Source: Verrucomicrobiales bacterium (GTDB taxonomy: Bacteria; Verrucomicrobiota; Verrucomicrobiae; Limisphaerales; UBA1100). From it: a stretch of 64,000 nucleotides of DNA. Under the pieces are notes generated by a model. It had not been told where the DNA came from and ran no database searches. It saw nothing but the letters and a program-made list of their open reading frames with translations. Position numbers and translations under genes: made by a program. How positions within the stretch are numbered: the first letter of the stretch is position 1; every line of letters starts with the position of its first letter. The stretch covers positions 52,943-116,942 of the forward strand of contig PBLV01000067.1 of NCBI GenBank assembly GCA_002721895.1, written 5' to 3'. Of this stretch, positions 44,550 to 52,536 are shown piece after piece.

Positions 44550-45700
44550 GTAGCCAGCTCAATGTGTTGATTGTCGAGGACTCCAAGCTGGATGCGAAGG
44601 TGTTGGAGGGGCTTTTAAAATCCGGTGGCTACGAGGTGGCGGCACGGCGGGTGGAGACGGCAGCCGAGATGAACGACGCGCTGGAAACGGGGCAGTTTGA
44701 CGTGGTGCTTGCGGATTACAATCTGCCGGATTTCGATGCGCCGGAGGCGCTCCGACTGTTAAAGGAGAGCGGGCGGGATCTGCCGTTCATTGTGATTTCC
44801 GGAGGCATTGGCGAGGAGACGGCCGTGCGCATCATGAAGGATGGCGCGCATGATTACCTGATGAAAGGAAACCTGGCGCGTCTGGTACCGGCTGTGGAGC
44901 GAGAAGTGCGGGAGGCGCGGGACCGTGCGGCGCATCGAGACGCGGAGGCCAGCCTGCGCGCGGCAGCGGAGCAGATGCGAATCGCGCACGATATTCAGCA
45001 CCGGTTGTTTCCAGCGGAGTCGCCGCATTTGCCGGGATACGAATTGGCGGGGGTCTCGCATCCGGCTGAGGAGACGGGTGGGGATTATTTTGACTACATC
45101 CGCATGCAAGATGGATCGCTGGCCTTGGTAGTAGGAGATGTGACCGGGCACGGGATTGGGCCGGCGCTCTTGATGGCGGAGACGCGGGCATACCTGCGGA
45201 TTCTGGCGCTGCACTTGGAGGACATTGGCGACATCCTGACGCGGGCCAACCGGGTGCTTGCGGGAGACATTGACGAGGAGCGGTATGTGACATTGATCAT
45301 GGTGCAGTTGCGGCCGGACACGGGGGAACTGCGTTACGCTAGCGCGGGCCACGCGGCTTGTCCCTGGCTGGATGCGCGGGGGGAGGTGAAGCGGGAGTTG
45401 AGGCGGACGGGCATTCCGCTGGGGATGCGACCGGACGCTCATTATGAGGCGAGCGAGCCAATGCAACTGGAGCCGGGGGATTTGCTGGCGTTGATGACGG
45501 ACGGGGTGGAGGAATCGCTTTCACCGGACCAAGAGTTGTTTGGCGGGGAGCGGGTGCTGGATTTGCTGCGCGACAACCAGGGGCGGCCGGCGAAGGAGTT
45601 GGTGGATGAGTTGCACCGGGCGGCCCGTGTGCACATTGCGGGGCATGACCAGCCGGATGATTATACGACGATCATCCTGAAGGCGCTCGAAAAGGATTGA
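44546..45700 (+). CDS. Response regulator with PP2C-type (SpoIIE/RsbU) phosphatase output
   Basis: A 384-residue protein. Residues 1-125 are a receiver domain: acidic pair in LIVEDSKLD near 11-12, phospho-acceptor D57 in VVLADYNLPD, and the conserved Lys in DYLMKGN near 110. A coiled helix (about 125-160, RDRAAHRDAEASLRAAAEQM) leads to a SpoIIE/PPM phosphatase domain: AHDIQHRLFP, GGDYFDYIRMQDGSLALVVGDVTGHGIGPALLMA, YASAGHAACPW, LMTDGVEES and DQPDDYTTIIL, with the metal-binding aspartates. Such proteins usually dephosphorylate an anti-anti-sigma factor to start partner switching. The cognate sensor kinase and STAS partner are not in the window. Coupled to trpC by ATGA. Confidence 0.92.
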   Translation: MSSQLNVLIVEDSKLDAKVLEGLLKSGGYEVAARRVETAAEMNDALETGQFDVVLADYNLPDFDAPEALRLLKESGRDLPFIVISGGIGEETAVRIMKDGAHDYLMKGNLARLVPAVEREVREARDRAAHRDAEASLRAAAEQMRIAHDIQHRLFPAESPHLPGYELAGVSHPAEETGGDYFDYIRMQDGSLALVVGDVTGHGIGPALLMAETRAYLRILALHLEDIGDILTRANRVLAGDIDEERYVTLIMVQLRPDTGELRYASAGHAACPWLDARGEVKRELRRTGIPLGMRPDAHYEASEPMQLEPGDLLALMTDGVEESLSPDQELFGGERVLDLLRDNQGRPAKELVDELHRAARVHIAGHDQPDDYTTIILKALEKD

Positions 45701-45736
45701 TCCGCGGCGAGCCTGATGTACACTGCGCCTTTCTGT

Positions 45737-45814
45737 CGGGCCGTAGCGCAGCCTGGTTAGCGCGTCGCACTGGGGGTGCGAAGGTCGGGAGTTCAAATCT
45801 CCCCGGCCCGACCA
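45737..45814 (+). tRNA. tRNA-Pro (anticodon GGG)
   Basis: A full cloverleaf with the acceptor stem CGGGCCG pairing with CGGCCCG, the D-arm GCGCAGCCTGGTTAGCGC, and the anticodon stem TCGCA/TGCGA around the loop CTGGGGG (anticodon GGG). The T-arm contains GTTCAAATC, followed by discriminator A and an encoded CCA (45812-45814). It reads CCC (and CCU) proline codons. It stands alone between the phosphatase and a small lipoprotein gene. Confidence 0.97.
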
Positions 45815-45882
45815 TTTCAATTTTATTCGCGGAATATTTTTTGATTGGGCAGGGGGCAATTCGGCGGCATATTTCGGCCGTT

Positions 45883-46167
45883 ATGAATCGAATTCAGACA
45901 TTCCTGCTTGGTGCGCTGTCGGCGGGCCTGATTGTCGCCTGCTCGCAGGCAGGCGGAGGTGGTGGCGGAGGCTCGCAAACGGTGAAGCTGGACCAGGCTC
46001 AACTGGATCAAATCCTCAACGCCATCAAGAAACCCCAGTGGGAGGTTCGGGGTATCGACTACTCCAAGTTCAAGAACAGCAAGCTGGGCGCAGAGGGTTG
46101 GGAGCCGTTCCATTTCCAGCCGACCTCGACGAATTACACGGTCATTTTGAAGCGGCGCACCAACTAG
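45883..46167 (+). CDS. Small putative lipoprotein, unknown function
   Basis: A 94-residue protein with signal peptide FLLGALSAGLIVAC (lipid Cys 20), followed by a glycine run (GGGGGGG) as a flexible linker, and a short domain ending FHFQPTSTNYTVILKRRTN. I recognise no family. The compact shape (SKLGAEGWEPFHF, TNYTVILKR) looks like a DUF4177-like fold, in which a GWE/GW(E/K)P turn and a final KR strand are typical, but this is tentative. ATG 45883 is chosen for the signal peptide; the frame extends upstream through the tRNA. Histidine decarboxylase follows 42 bases later. Confidence 0.6.
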   Translation: MNRIQTFLLGALSAGLIVACSQAGGGGGGGSQTVKLDQAQLDQILNAIKKPQWEVRGIDYSKFKNSKLGAEGWEPFHFQPTSTNYTVILKRRTN

Positions 46168-46209
46168 GTGCGTTTGCTGTCCGGGCCGTGATGAGGTATA
46201 TTATGGGGC

Positions 46210-47361
46210 TTGAAGCTGCCCGATAATAAGCCTGCGTCCGGGTTGTCCGCGCCGGATGAGGCGCGGCTGGACTTGCTGCTGGGGGAATTGCGCGCCCAGC
46301 GTGAGACGTTTGTGGGATACCCCTGCACGGGGCGATTCGATTACTCGGGACTGTACCGTTTTCTTTCCCTTCCGGTCAACAACGTCGGCGATCCCTTTAA
46401 CCCCTGCACATACCATCTGCACACGCGTGAATTTGAACGGGAGGTGTTGGCGTGGTTTGCGGAGTTGATGCATGCGCCAGAGAAGGACTGGTGGGGCTAC
46501 GTGACCAACGGGGGGACAGAGGGCAACCTGTATGGTCTTTATCTGGCGCGGGAGCTTCATCCTGAGGGAATGGTTTATTACAGCCAGGACACACATTACA
46601 GTGTGAGCAAAAATCTCCGCCTGCTTCGCATGCCGCACATCATGATCCGTTCGCAGTCAAATGGAGAGATGGATTATGCGGACTTGCGCGAGACACTGCG
46701 AATCCATCGGGAGATGCCCCCCATTATTTTCGCGAACATTGGCACCACCATGCGGGAAGGGCACGATGACGTGGGACGCATTCAGGGCATCTTGAGGGAG
46801 CTGGCGATTCCAGCGCACTACATCCATTGTGACGCAGCCTTGTGTGGGATGACCCTGCCGTTTATTGAGGATGCGCCGGTGTTTGACTTCCGTGCGGGCA
46901 TCGACAGCCTGTCCATCAGTGGCCACAAATTCATCGGGGCTCCAATGCCGTGTGGCATCGCGCTGGCGCGCAAGGGCGCGGTGGATCGCATTGCCCGGAG
47001 CATCGAGTACGTGGGGACGCTGGATACAACCATCACCGGGTCGCGCAATGGGATTACGCCGCTGATGTTATGGCAGGCAATTCGGCGGCATGGCCGCGAG
47101 GGTTTTGCGCGGATGGTGGCGGGTTGTCTGGAGCGCGCGGATTATGCGGTGCGGCGGTTTCGCGGCATTGGGTTGGAGGCGTGGCGGAATCCGCATGCAG
47201 TCACGGTGGTCATTCCAAGGCCGTCAGAGGAGGTGTTGCAAAAATGGCAAATCGCCGTGCAGGACGATTGCGGACACGTGGTTGTGATGCCGCAGATTAC
47301 TCGGGGAAAAATTGACGCCTTGGCGGTGGACATCATGGCGGCACGAAAGGAGGCCGCATGA
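46210..47361 (+). CDS. hdc: PLP-dependent histidine decarboxylase
   Basis: A 383-residue group II PLP decarboxylase, very similar in layout to the Gram-negative histidine decarboxylases (378 residues in Morganella). Landmarks are WWGYVTNGGTEGNLYGLYLA, YYSQDTHYSVSKNLRLLRM, PIIFANIGTTMREGHDDV, HCDAALCGMTLPF (PLP-binding Asp), ISGHKFIGAPMPCG (Schiff-base Lys near 240) and TITGSRNGITPLMLWQAIRRH. It would form histamine from histidine; a related serine or other amino acid decarboxylase cannot be excluded. The start is TTG 46210; no ATG is suitably placed. The following double-ACT gene overlaps by 4 bases (ATGA). Confidence 0.85.
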   Translation: MKLPDNKPASGLSAPDEARLDLLLGELRAQRETFVGYPCTGRFDYSGLYRFLSLPVNNVGDPFNPCTYHLHTREFEREVLAWFAELMHAPEKDWWGYVTNGGTEGNLYGLYLARELHPEGMVYYSQDTHYSVSKNLRLLRMPHIMIRSQSNGEMDYADLRETLRIHREMPPIIFANIGTTMREGHDDVGRIQGILRELAIPAHYIHCDAALCGMTLPFIEDAPVFDFRAGIDSLSISGHKFIGAPMPCGIALARKGAVDRIARSIEYVGTLDTTITGSRNGITPLMLWQAIRRHGREGFARMVAGCLERADYAVRRFRGIGLEAWRNPHAVTVVIPRPSEEVLQKWQIAVQDDCGHVVVMPQITRGKIDALAVDIMAARKEAA

Positions 47362-47753
47362 AGCAAATTACCATCGTGACGGAAAGCCGGCGCGGCTTGA
47401 CGGCGGACATCGCGGCGCTTCTCGCGCGGGAAGAGATCAATATCGAGACACTGAACGCGTTGGAGGTGGAGGGCGCGGATGTGTTGCTGATGACAGTGGA
47501 CCAGTACAACCGCGCGCTAATGGTATTGCGGGATGCGGGTTATCCGGCGGTGACGGAGGATGCGCTACTGGTTCGACTGGAGGACGAGCCGGGTGCCTTG
47601 GCCAAGGTGGCGATGGATTTCAAGGAGGCGGATATCCCGGTGCGCAGCATTCGCATCATCCGCCGGTCACAGGGCTGGGGGATCATTGCCATCAGTACGG
47701 ATCAAGTGGAGGCGGCGCGCAAATTGTTGAAGGATTCATTGATTGTGGAATAA
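47358..47753 (+). CDS. Stand-alone double-ACT domain protein
   Basis: A 131-residue protein made of two ACT domains: residues 1-66 (KQITIVTESRRGLTADIAAL, INIETLNALEVEGADVLLM) and 67-131 (ALLVRLEDEPGALAKVAMDF, IPVRSIRIIRRSQGWGIIAIS). ACT domains bind amino acids and regulate partner enzymes. Small tandem-ACT proteins are known in bacteria, but their targets are mostly undefined. It starts inside the last four bases of the histidine decarboxylase gene, so it is likely made in step with it; a role as histidine (or histamine) sensor for that enzyme is inference only. Confidence 0.82.
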   Translation: MKQITIVTESRRGLTADIAALLAREEINIETLNALEVEGADVLLMTVDQYNRALMVLRDAGYPAVTEDALLVRLEDEPGALAKVAMDFKEADIPVRSIRIIRRSQGWGIIAISTDQVEAARKLLKDSLIVE

Positions 47754-47812
47754 CGGCCATGACGCGGGGGAATGTCCCGGTGATTGACTTTTGGAAGGAG
47801 GTTCGTTTCATT

Positions 47813-49285
47813 ATGCCGACCATGTTTATGCGTTTTTTCGGTTTTATGTCCGGAGTTCTGCTGGCGGTGGCTGTTGTTGCGGCTGAGAAGGCAGGGGCGG
47901 GCAAGGTGGATTTCGTGAAGCAGATTCAGCCGATCCTGGAGTACAACTGTGTGGGTTGTCATCGGGAGGGTTTTGCCAAGGAGCACGGGGGCAAATTCCG
48001 GATGGATGTTCAGGAACTTGCATTTGAGGGAGGCCGCGAGGGAACAGGAGTGACGCCAGGTAAACCGGCGGAAAGCACGATTTATGAATTGATGACCCTG
48101 CCCAAGGATGACGAGTTGATCATGCCACCGGCAAATAAGGAGCAGCGCCCCACCAAGGAGGAGATTGCGCTGGTGAAACTGTGGATTGAGGAGGGGGCCT
48201 ATTGGCCAAAAGATCTGGAATTAAAGCCTCGCAAGAAGGCGGTGAAGGAGGAGGACGAAGGCAAGATAGTGGATGCCATTCATCGTAAGATCATGGCTGG
48301 CCACAAGCCGGTAAAGGAGGCCGAGATGAAGTCCTACAAGCAGGAGCTGGCAGGGACGCTGGTGTCCTTCGAAATGTTGCCGGTGAAAGGGGGCATTTTC
48401 AAGATGGGCAGCCCCGAGGGGGAGAAGGGCCGACGAAAGGATGAAGGACCGCAGCGGATGGTGAAGGTGTCGCCCTTCTGGATGGGCAAGCATGAGGTGA
48501 CCTGGGATGAATACCATAAATTCATGTATTATGACCGGGAGGAGACGACAAAGGATCTGATTTCCGAGACGGACGAGTACTATCTCGCCTCGGTGTCAAC
48601 GCCGACCAAGCCCTATGTGAACATGGACTTTGGCATGGGTACGGGGTCGCATCCGGCCATCTGCATGACGCATCACGCAGCCCTGAAATACTGTGAGTGG
48701 CTGACTGCAAAGACGGGGGTTTTTTATCGGCTGCCCACCGAGGCGGAGTGGGAGTATGTCTGCAGGGCGGGAACAGAGACGGCTTTTTCGTGGGGCGATG
48801 GCACGGGGGAAATCAGCCAGTTTGCGTGGCACAAGAATAACAGCATGGACCCCATCAACTTTACGCCCAAGTACCAGAAGGTGGGTTCCAAGAAACCGAA
48901 CCCGTGGGGCTTTTACGACATGCACGGCAACGTGGCGGAGTGGGTGTTGGATGCATACGCGCCCTACCAGCCGGCCAAGGGTGTGTTGGTGGATCCGTGG
49001 GTAAAGCCGGTAAAGCTTTACCCGCGCGTGGTGCGTGGCGGCTCGTACGACCCGTTCATGAAATTCGAGGACCTGCGCAGCGCCGTCCGCGTGTCCTCGC
49101 ATCCGGACTGGAAGATGCAGGACCCGCAGTTGCCCAAGAGTATCTGGTACCACACGGATGCGCGGTTTGTGGGATTCCGGATTGTGCGCCCCCTGACACT
49201 GCCGACGAAAGGACAGATGCGGGAAATTTGGAACATTGGTCGGCCCGTGGAAAAGGTGGCCGCCAAGCCCAACGAAAAGAAATAG
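47813..49285 (+). CDS. Exported haem-domain/SUMF1-like fusion protein
   Basis: A 490-residue exported protein. After a signal peptide (FFGFMSGVLLAVAVVAA), residues 25-140 are a planctomycete-type cytochrome domain with one CxxCH (NCVGCH near 46-50) and PPANKEQRPTKEEIALVKLWIEEGAYWP. Residues about 180-470 are a SUMF1/FGE-like domain: GIFKMGSPEGEKGRRKDEGP, FWMGKHEVTWDEYHKFM, YRLPTEAEWEYVCRAG, WGFYDMHGNVAEWVLDAY, RVVRGGSYDPF. The terminal segment reads VGFRIVRPL instead of the GFRC form of formylglycine-generating enzymes, so the catalytic cysteine appears absent. It may be a structural or binding module. ATG 47813 has GGAAGGAGG 11 bases upstream. Confidence 0.85.
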   Translation: MPTMFMRFFGFMSGVLLAVAVVAAEKAGAGKVDFVKQIQPILEYNCVGCHREGFAKEHGGKFRMDVQELAFEGGREGTGVTPGKPAESTIYELMTLPKDDELIMPPANKEQRPTKEEIALVKLWIEEGAYWPKDLELKPRKKAVKEEDEGKIVDAIHRKIMAGHKPVKEAEMKSYKQELAGTLVSFEMLPVKGGIFKMGSPEGEKGRRKDEGPQRMVKVSPFWMGKHEVTWDEYHKFMYYDREETTKDLISETDEYYLASVSTPTKPYVNMDFGMGTGSHPAICMTHHAALKYCEWLTAKTGVFYRLPTEAEWEYVCRAGTETAFSWGDGTGEISQFAWHKNNSMDPINFTPKYQKVGSKKPNPWGFYDMHGNVAEWVLDAYAPYQPAKGVLVDPWVKPVKLYPRVVRGGSYDPFMKFEDLRSAVRVSSHPDWKMQDPQLPKSIWYHTDARFVGFRIVRPLTLPTKGQMREIWNIGRPVEKVAAKPNEKK

Positions 49286-49365
49286 CCCCTAAATTGGATG
49301 GACAGCCCGGAGAATCCCGCTAGAGTTTCTCCACCGGCGACAAATCGAGAACCTATTTTATTGTC

Positions 49366-50727
49366 ATGAAAAAAGATAATCCCAAAAACCCCTTTAACCG
49401 CCGTTCCTTTCTGGAGCAATCCGGCAAGGCCGCGGCTGCGGGCGCGGTGCTCAGCCAACTGCCCATCGAGCGAGTGGCGCACGCAGCGGACAATGACACA
49501 GTGAGTGTTGCTCTGGTGGGCTGCGGCGGCCGTGGCACGGGCGCGGCAAAACAGGCGCTTTCCACCGAGGGCCCCGTGAAACTGGTGGCCATGGCTGATG
49601 CCTTTCGCGAGCGGTTGGACGGCAGTCTCAACAACATCTCGGCCCAGTTCAGAAATCAGAAGGAACGCGTTGAGGTGGGCGAGGCACAGAAGTTCGTTGG
49701 CCCCGATGCCTACAAGAAGGCGATCGAACTGGCCGACGTGGTGATTCTCACAACGCCCCCGGGCTTTCGTCCCTACATGTTTGCCGAGGCCGTGAAGCAG
49801 GGCAAACACGTCTTCATGGAAAAGCCCGTGGCGACTGATGCGCATGGTGTGCGGGTCGTTCTGGAAGCAGCCAAGGAAGCGAAGAAGAAGAACCTGAAGG
49901 TTGGCGTGGGCCTGCAACGGCACCACGATGCCGGCTATCAGGAGACGGTGAAGCGCCTTCAGGATGGTGAACTGGGTGAGATCACCAGCATGCGCAGCTA
50001 CTGGAACGGCGGCGGTGTGTGGGATCCGCGTCGGACGCGCGAACAGGTGGCCAACGAGATGGAATACCAGATGTGGAACTGGTATTACTACGTTTGGCTG
50101 TGCGGCGACCACATCTGCGAGCAACACATTCACAATTTGGATGTCATCAATTGGGTGAAGGGCTTCCAGTATCCGGTGGCGGCATCAGGCATGGGCGGGC
50201 GCGAGGTGCGCACGCACAAGAAGTATGGCGAGATTTTCGACCACCATTTTGTGGAATTCGAATACGCCGACGGCTCACGCAATTACAGCCAATGCCGTCA
50301 TATTCGCGGCTGTCAAAACAGCGTTAGTGAATTCGTGACCGGAACCAAGGGGCGGGCTAATGTGGGTGGCAAGGCCTTTGTGGACCTGAAGGGCGAGTTG
50401 AAGTGGCGCTTTGGCCAGCGCTCAAAGAACGCCTACCAAGTTGAGCACGACGTTTTGTTTGACGCCATTCGCAACAACAAGCCTCACAACGAGGCCGAGT
50501 ACGGAGCGAAGAGCACAATGACCGCGGTCTTGGGTCGCTTGGCCACCTACACCGGCAAGCGCATCACGTGGGATCAGGCCTTGAACAGCAAGGTTGTTCT
50601 TATGCCGGATGACATTGGTTATGAGAACGGTACTTGGACAGGGACACCCCCCAGCAAGCCGGATGAGAACGGTGCCTACCCGATCGCTGTTCCTGGAAAC
50701 AACGAGTGGTTTAAAAAGCTGATTTAA
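49366..50727 (+). CDS. Tat-exported Gfo/Idh/MocA family oxidoreductase
   Basis: A 453-residue protein. The N-terminus has a Tat signal NRRSFLEQSGKAAAAGAVL, followed by a Rossmann domain (SVALVGCGGRGTGAAKQAL) and the conserved lysine motif GKHVFMEKPVATDAHGVR. GVGLQRHHDAGY and CGDHICEQHIHNLDVINWV near 245-265 are substrate-site segments. This exported branch of the family is abundant in Planctomycetota and Verrucomicrobiota and is thought to use tightly bound NAD(P) on sugar derivatives in the periplasm. It is a single-gene unit: a strong terminator follows directly, and the upstream SUMF1-like gene ends 80 bases earlier. Confidence 0.9.
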   Translation: MKKDNPKNPFNRRSFLEQSGKAAAAGAVLSQLPIERVAHAADNDTVSVALVGCGGRGTGAAKQALSTEGPVKLVAMADAFRERLDGSLNNISAQFRNQKERVEVGEAQKFVGPDAYKKAIELADVVILTTPPGFRPYMFAEAVKQGKHVFMEKPVATDAHGVRVVLEAAKEAKKKNLKVGVGLQRHHDAGYQETVKRLQDGELGEITSMRSYWNGGGVWDPRRTREQVANEMEYQMWNWYYYVWLCGDHICEQHIHNLDVINWVKGFQYPVAASGMGGREVRTHKKYGEIFDHHFVEFEYADGSRNYSQCRHIRGCQNSVSEFVTGTKGRANVGGKAFVDLKGELKWRFGQRSKNAYQVEHDVLFDAIRNNKPHNEAEYGAKSTMTAVLGRLATYTGKRITWDQALNSKVVLMPDDIGYENGTWTGTPPSKPDENGAYPIAVPGNNEWFKKLI

Positions 50728-50737
50728 CTCATTGCAG

Positions 50738-50768
50738 AACGCCCGCGTGGAAGCGCGGGCGTTTTTTT
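50738..50768 (+). terminator. Intrinsic terminator after the Tat oxidoreductase
   Basis: A perfect 10-bp stem AACGCCCGCG/CGCGGGCGTT with a 6-base loop is followed by a run of seven Ts. It lies 10 bases after the oxidoreductase stop. Confidence 0.94.
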
Positions 50769-50810
50769 ATGTCTGGATTTCCTGAAGGCCGGGGTCTGTT
50801 GTCGGAGCAT

Positions 50811-51821
50811 ATGGCTGTTTGGTTTGTCATTTTACTGTCGGCTGTCTTTTCGTCGGGCTGCATTTCGTCGCCCCCCGAATCCGGGTGGCGTCTGTTTCAC
50901 TATGCCCAGCCTCGGATGGGTTCGGATTTTGTCGTCAAGTTTTATGCGCCGGATGAAGCCGTTGCGCGCCGGGCAGCTGCTGAAGTCTTTGAGCGTGTTG
51001 ATGTACTCAATGGAATCTTCAGCGATTACGAACCCGAAAGCGAACTTAGCCGGTTGACCGGTCAACCGGCCGGCCAACCCGTGAAAACAAGCCTGGAGCT
51101 TTTCAGCATTCTTCAGCGTGGCCAGATGCTGGCCCGCGAGACAGATGGTGCCTTTGACATCACGATCGGCCCATACACGCAGCTTTGGCGGGAATCCCGC
51201 CGCCAGAAGCGCTTGGCTGTGGCCGAAGAGTTGCAGGCGGCAGGCAGGGTTGCCGGGCATAAAAAACTACAACTCGATCCCAATGGTCCCAACGTGACTT
51301 GTTTGGTGCCGAATATGCGCCTGGATCTCGGTGGTATTGCCAAGGGATGGGCAGCGGATGAGGCTCTGGCCGTCCTGAGCCGGCACGGAATCCATCGGGC
51401 CCTCTGCGCGGCCAGCGGAGATTTTGCCATCGGTGGCCCGCCGCCGGGCAGGGATGGATGGTCGGTGAAAATCCCCACGCTGGACCAACAGGGGAACCTT
51501 TATGAGCGGACGTTTCGCCTGAGCGACTGCGCGGTGTCCACGTCGGGTGATATGTTTCAATTTGTGGAAATTGGCGGGCACCGCTATTCGCACATTGTGG
51601 ATCCGCGTACGGGTGTGGGGCTCACGAATCGCGTCATGGTTACAGTCATTGCCGTCAAGGCGCGGGAAACGGATTGCCAAGCCACGGCCATCAGTGTGCT
51701 TGGCATGGAAAAGGGAATGCAGCACGCGGACAACAACGGGCTGGCGGTGATCATTACGCCTCTGGATGGGGAGAACCGTCGGCCACGAATATCCCGAGAA
51801 TGGCGGCGCAGATTTGAATGA
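50811..51821 (+). CDS. apbE: FAD:protein FMN transferase (lipoprotein)
   Basis: A 336-residue ApbE with a lipoprotein signal (MAVWFVILLSAVFSSGC, lipid Cys 17). Family motifs are YAQPRMGSDFVVKFY, FSDYEPESELSRL, GAFDITIGPYTQLW, RLDLGGIAKGWAADEAL, AASGDFAIGG, YSHIVDPRTGVGL and the metal-binding KARETDCQATAISVLG. It attaches FMN to threonine of exported flavoproteins such as NqrB/C or RnfG, none of which is in the window. The frame opens at 50769, but that ATG lies on the preceding terminator's T-run, so 50811 is preferred. The C-terminus is basic (SREWRRRFE). Confidence 0.92.
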   Translation: MAVWFVILLSAVFSSGCISSPPESGWRLFHYAQPRMGSDFVVKFYAPDEAVARRAAAEVFERVDVLNGIFSDYEPESELSRLTGQPAGQPVKTSLELFSILQRGQMLARETDGAFDITIGPYTQLWRESRRQKRLAVAEELQAAGRVAGHKKLQLDPNGPNVTCLVPNMRLDLGGIAKGWAADEALAVLSRHGIHRALCAASGDFAIGGPPPGRDGWSVKIPTLDQQGNLYERTFRLSDCAVSTSGDMFQFVEIGGHRYSHIVDPRTGVGLTNRVMVTVIAVKARETDCQATAISVLGMEKGMQHADNNGLAVIITPLDGENRRPRISREWRRRFE

Positions 51822-51885
51822 AATGCCCTTGTGCGGTGGCAATTTGCGTTGCCAATTGGAGTAGGGCGGGGGATGGTTCGCGCGT

Positions 51886-52536
51886 ATGAAACTTTTTTCC
51901 CGGGTAATCTTGTGTGCCGTGTTGGCGGCGGGTTCCTTGTGTGCGGACCAGTTGCCGCCGGGCTTTGTGAAGCTGTTCAACGGCAAGGATCTCAAGGGCT
52001 GGAAGGCCAAGCCGGGCGGCTGGGTGGTGGAGAAAGATGGGGTGTTCGCGCGCAAACCGGGTGGCGGCTATGTCTGGACAGAGGAGAGTTTTGGCGACTT
52101 CATTCTGGACTTGGAGGTGAAGCTGGCAAAGCGCTGCAATAGTGGGGTGTTTTTTCGGACTAATCCGAAGAACGCTGTGCAGGGCGGGTTTGAAATCCAG
52201 GTGCTCGACTCGGCGGGCAAGGCGAAAGTGGGCAAGCATGACATGGGCGCGCTGTATGACGCGATGGCGCCCAAGGTGAACGCGGCCAAGCCGGCGGGCG
52301 AATGGAACAAGATGCGCATTAGCTGTCGGGGGCCGATGGTGAACGTGATCCTGAACGGCAAGGAAGTGGTCAGCGCCAACCTGGACCACTGGGTGAAGGG
52401 CAACCAGAACCCGGACGGTTCACGGAACAAGTTCCGGACGGCACTGAAGGATCTTCCGCGCAAGGGGCACATTGGGCTGCAGGATCACGGGCAAAATGTA
52501 TGGTTTCGGAATATTTTTATCAAGCGCTTGGATTGA
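51886..52536 (+). CDS. DUF1080 (3-keto-disaccharide hydrolase) family exported protein
   Basis: A 216-residue protein with signal peptide LFSRVILCAVLAAGSLCA and a single DUF1080 jelly-roll domain. The family opening PGFVKLFNGKDLKGWKAKPGGW is textbook, followed by FGDFILDLEVKLAKRCNSGVFFR, GFEIQVLDS, GEWNKMRISCRGPMVNVILNG and HIGLQDHGQNVWFRNIFIK. Some relatives hydrolyse 3-keto-disaccharides formed by flavin or NAD-dependent oxidoreductases. Here no such oxidoreductase is directly adjacent, although a Tat Gfo/Idh gene lies 1.2 kb upstream. Predicted periplasmic. Its last 37 bases overlap the phosphatase start in another frame. Confidence 0.92.
   Translation: MKLFSRVILCAVLAAGSLCADQLPPGFVKLFNGKDLKGWKAKPGGWVVEKDGVFARKPGGGYVWTEESFGDFILDLEVKLAKRCNSGVFFRTNPKNAVQGGFEIQVLDSAGKAKVGKHDMGALYDAMAPKVNAAKPAGEWNKMRISCRGPMVNVILNGKEVVSANLDHWVKGNQNPDGSRNKFRTALKDLPRKGHIGLQDHGQNVWFRNIFIKRLD

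Noticed and set aside
47312..47812. Extension of the haem/SUMF1 gene back to 47312
   Set aside because: It overlaps the ACT-protein gene out of frame; the signal peptide begins at 47813.
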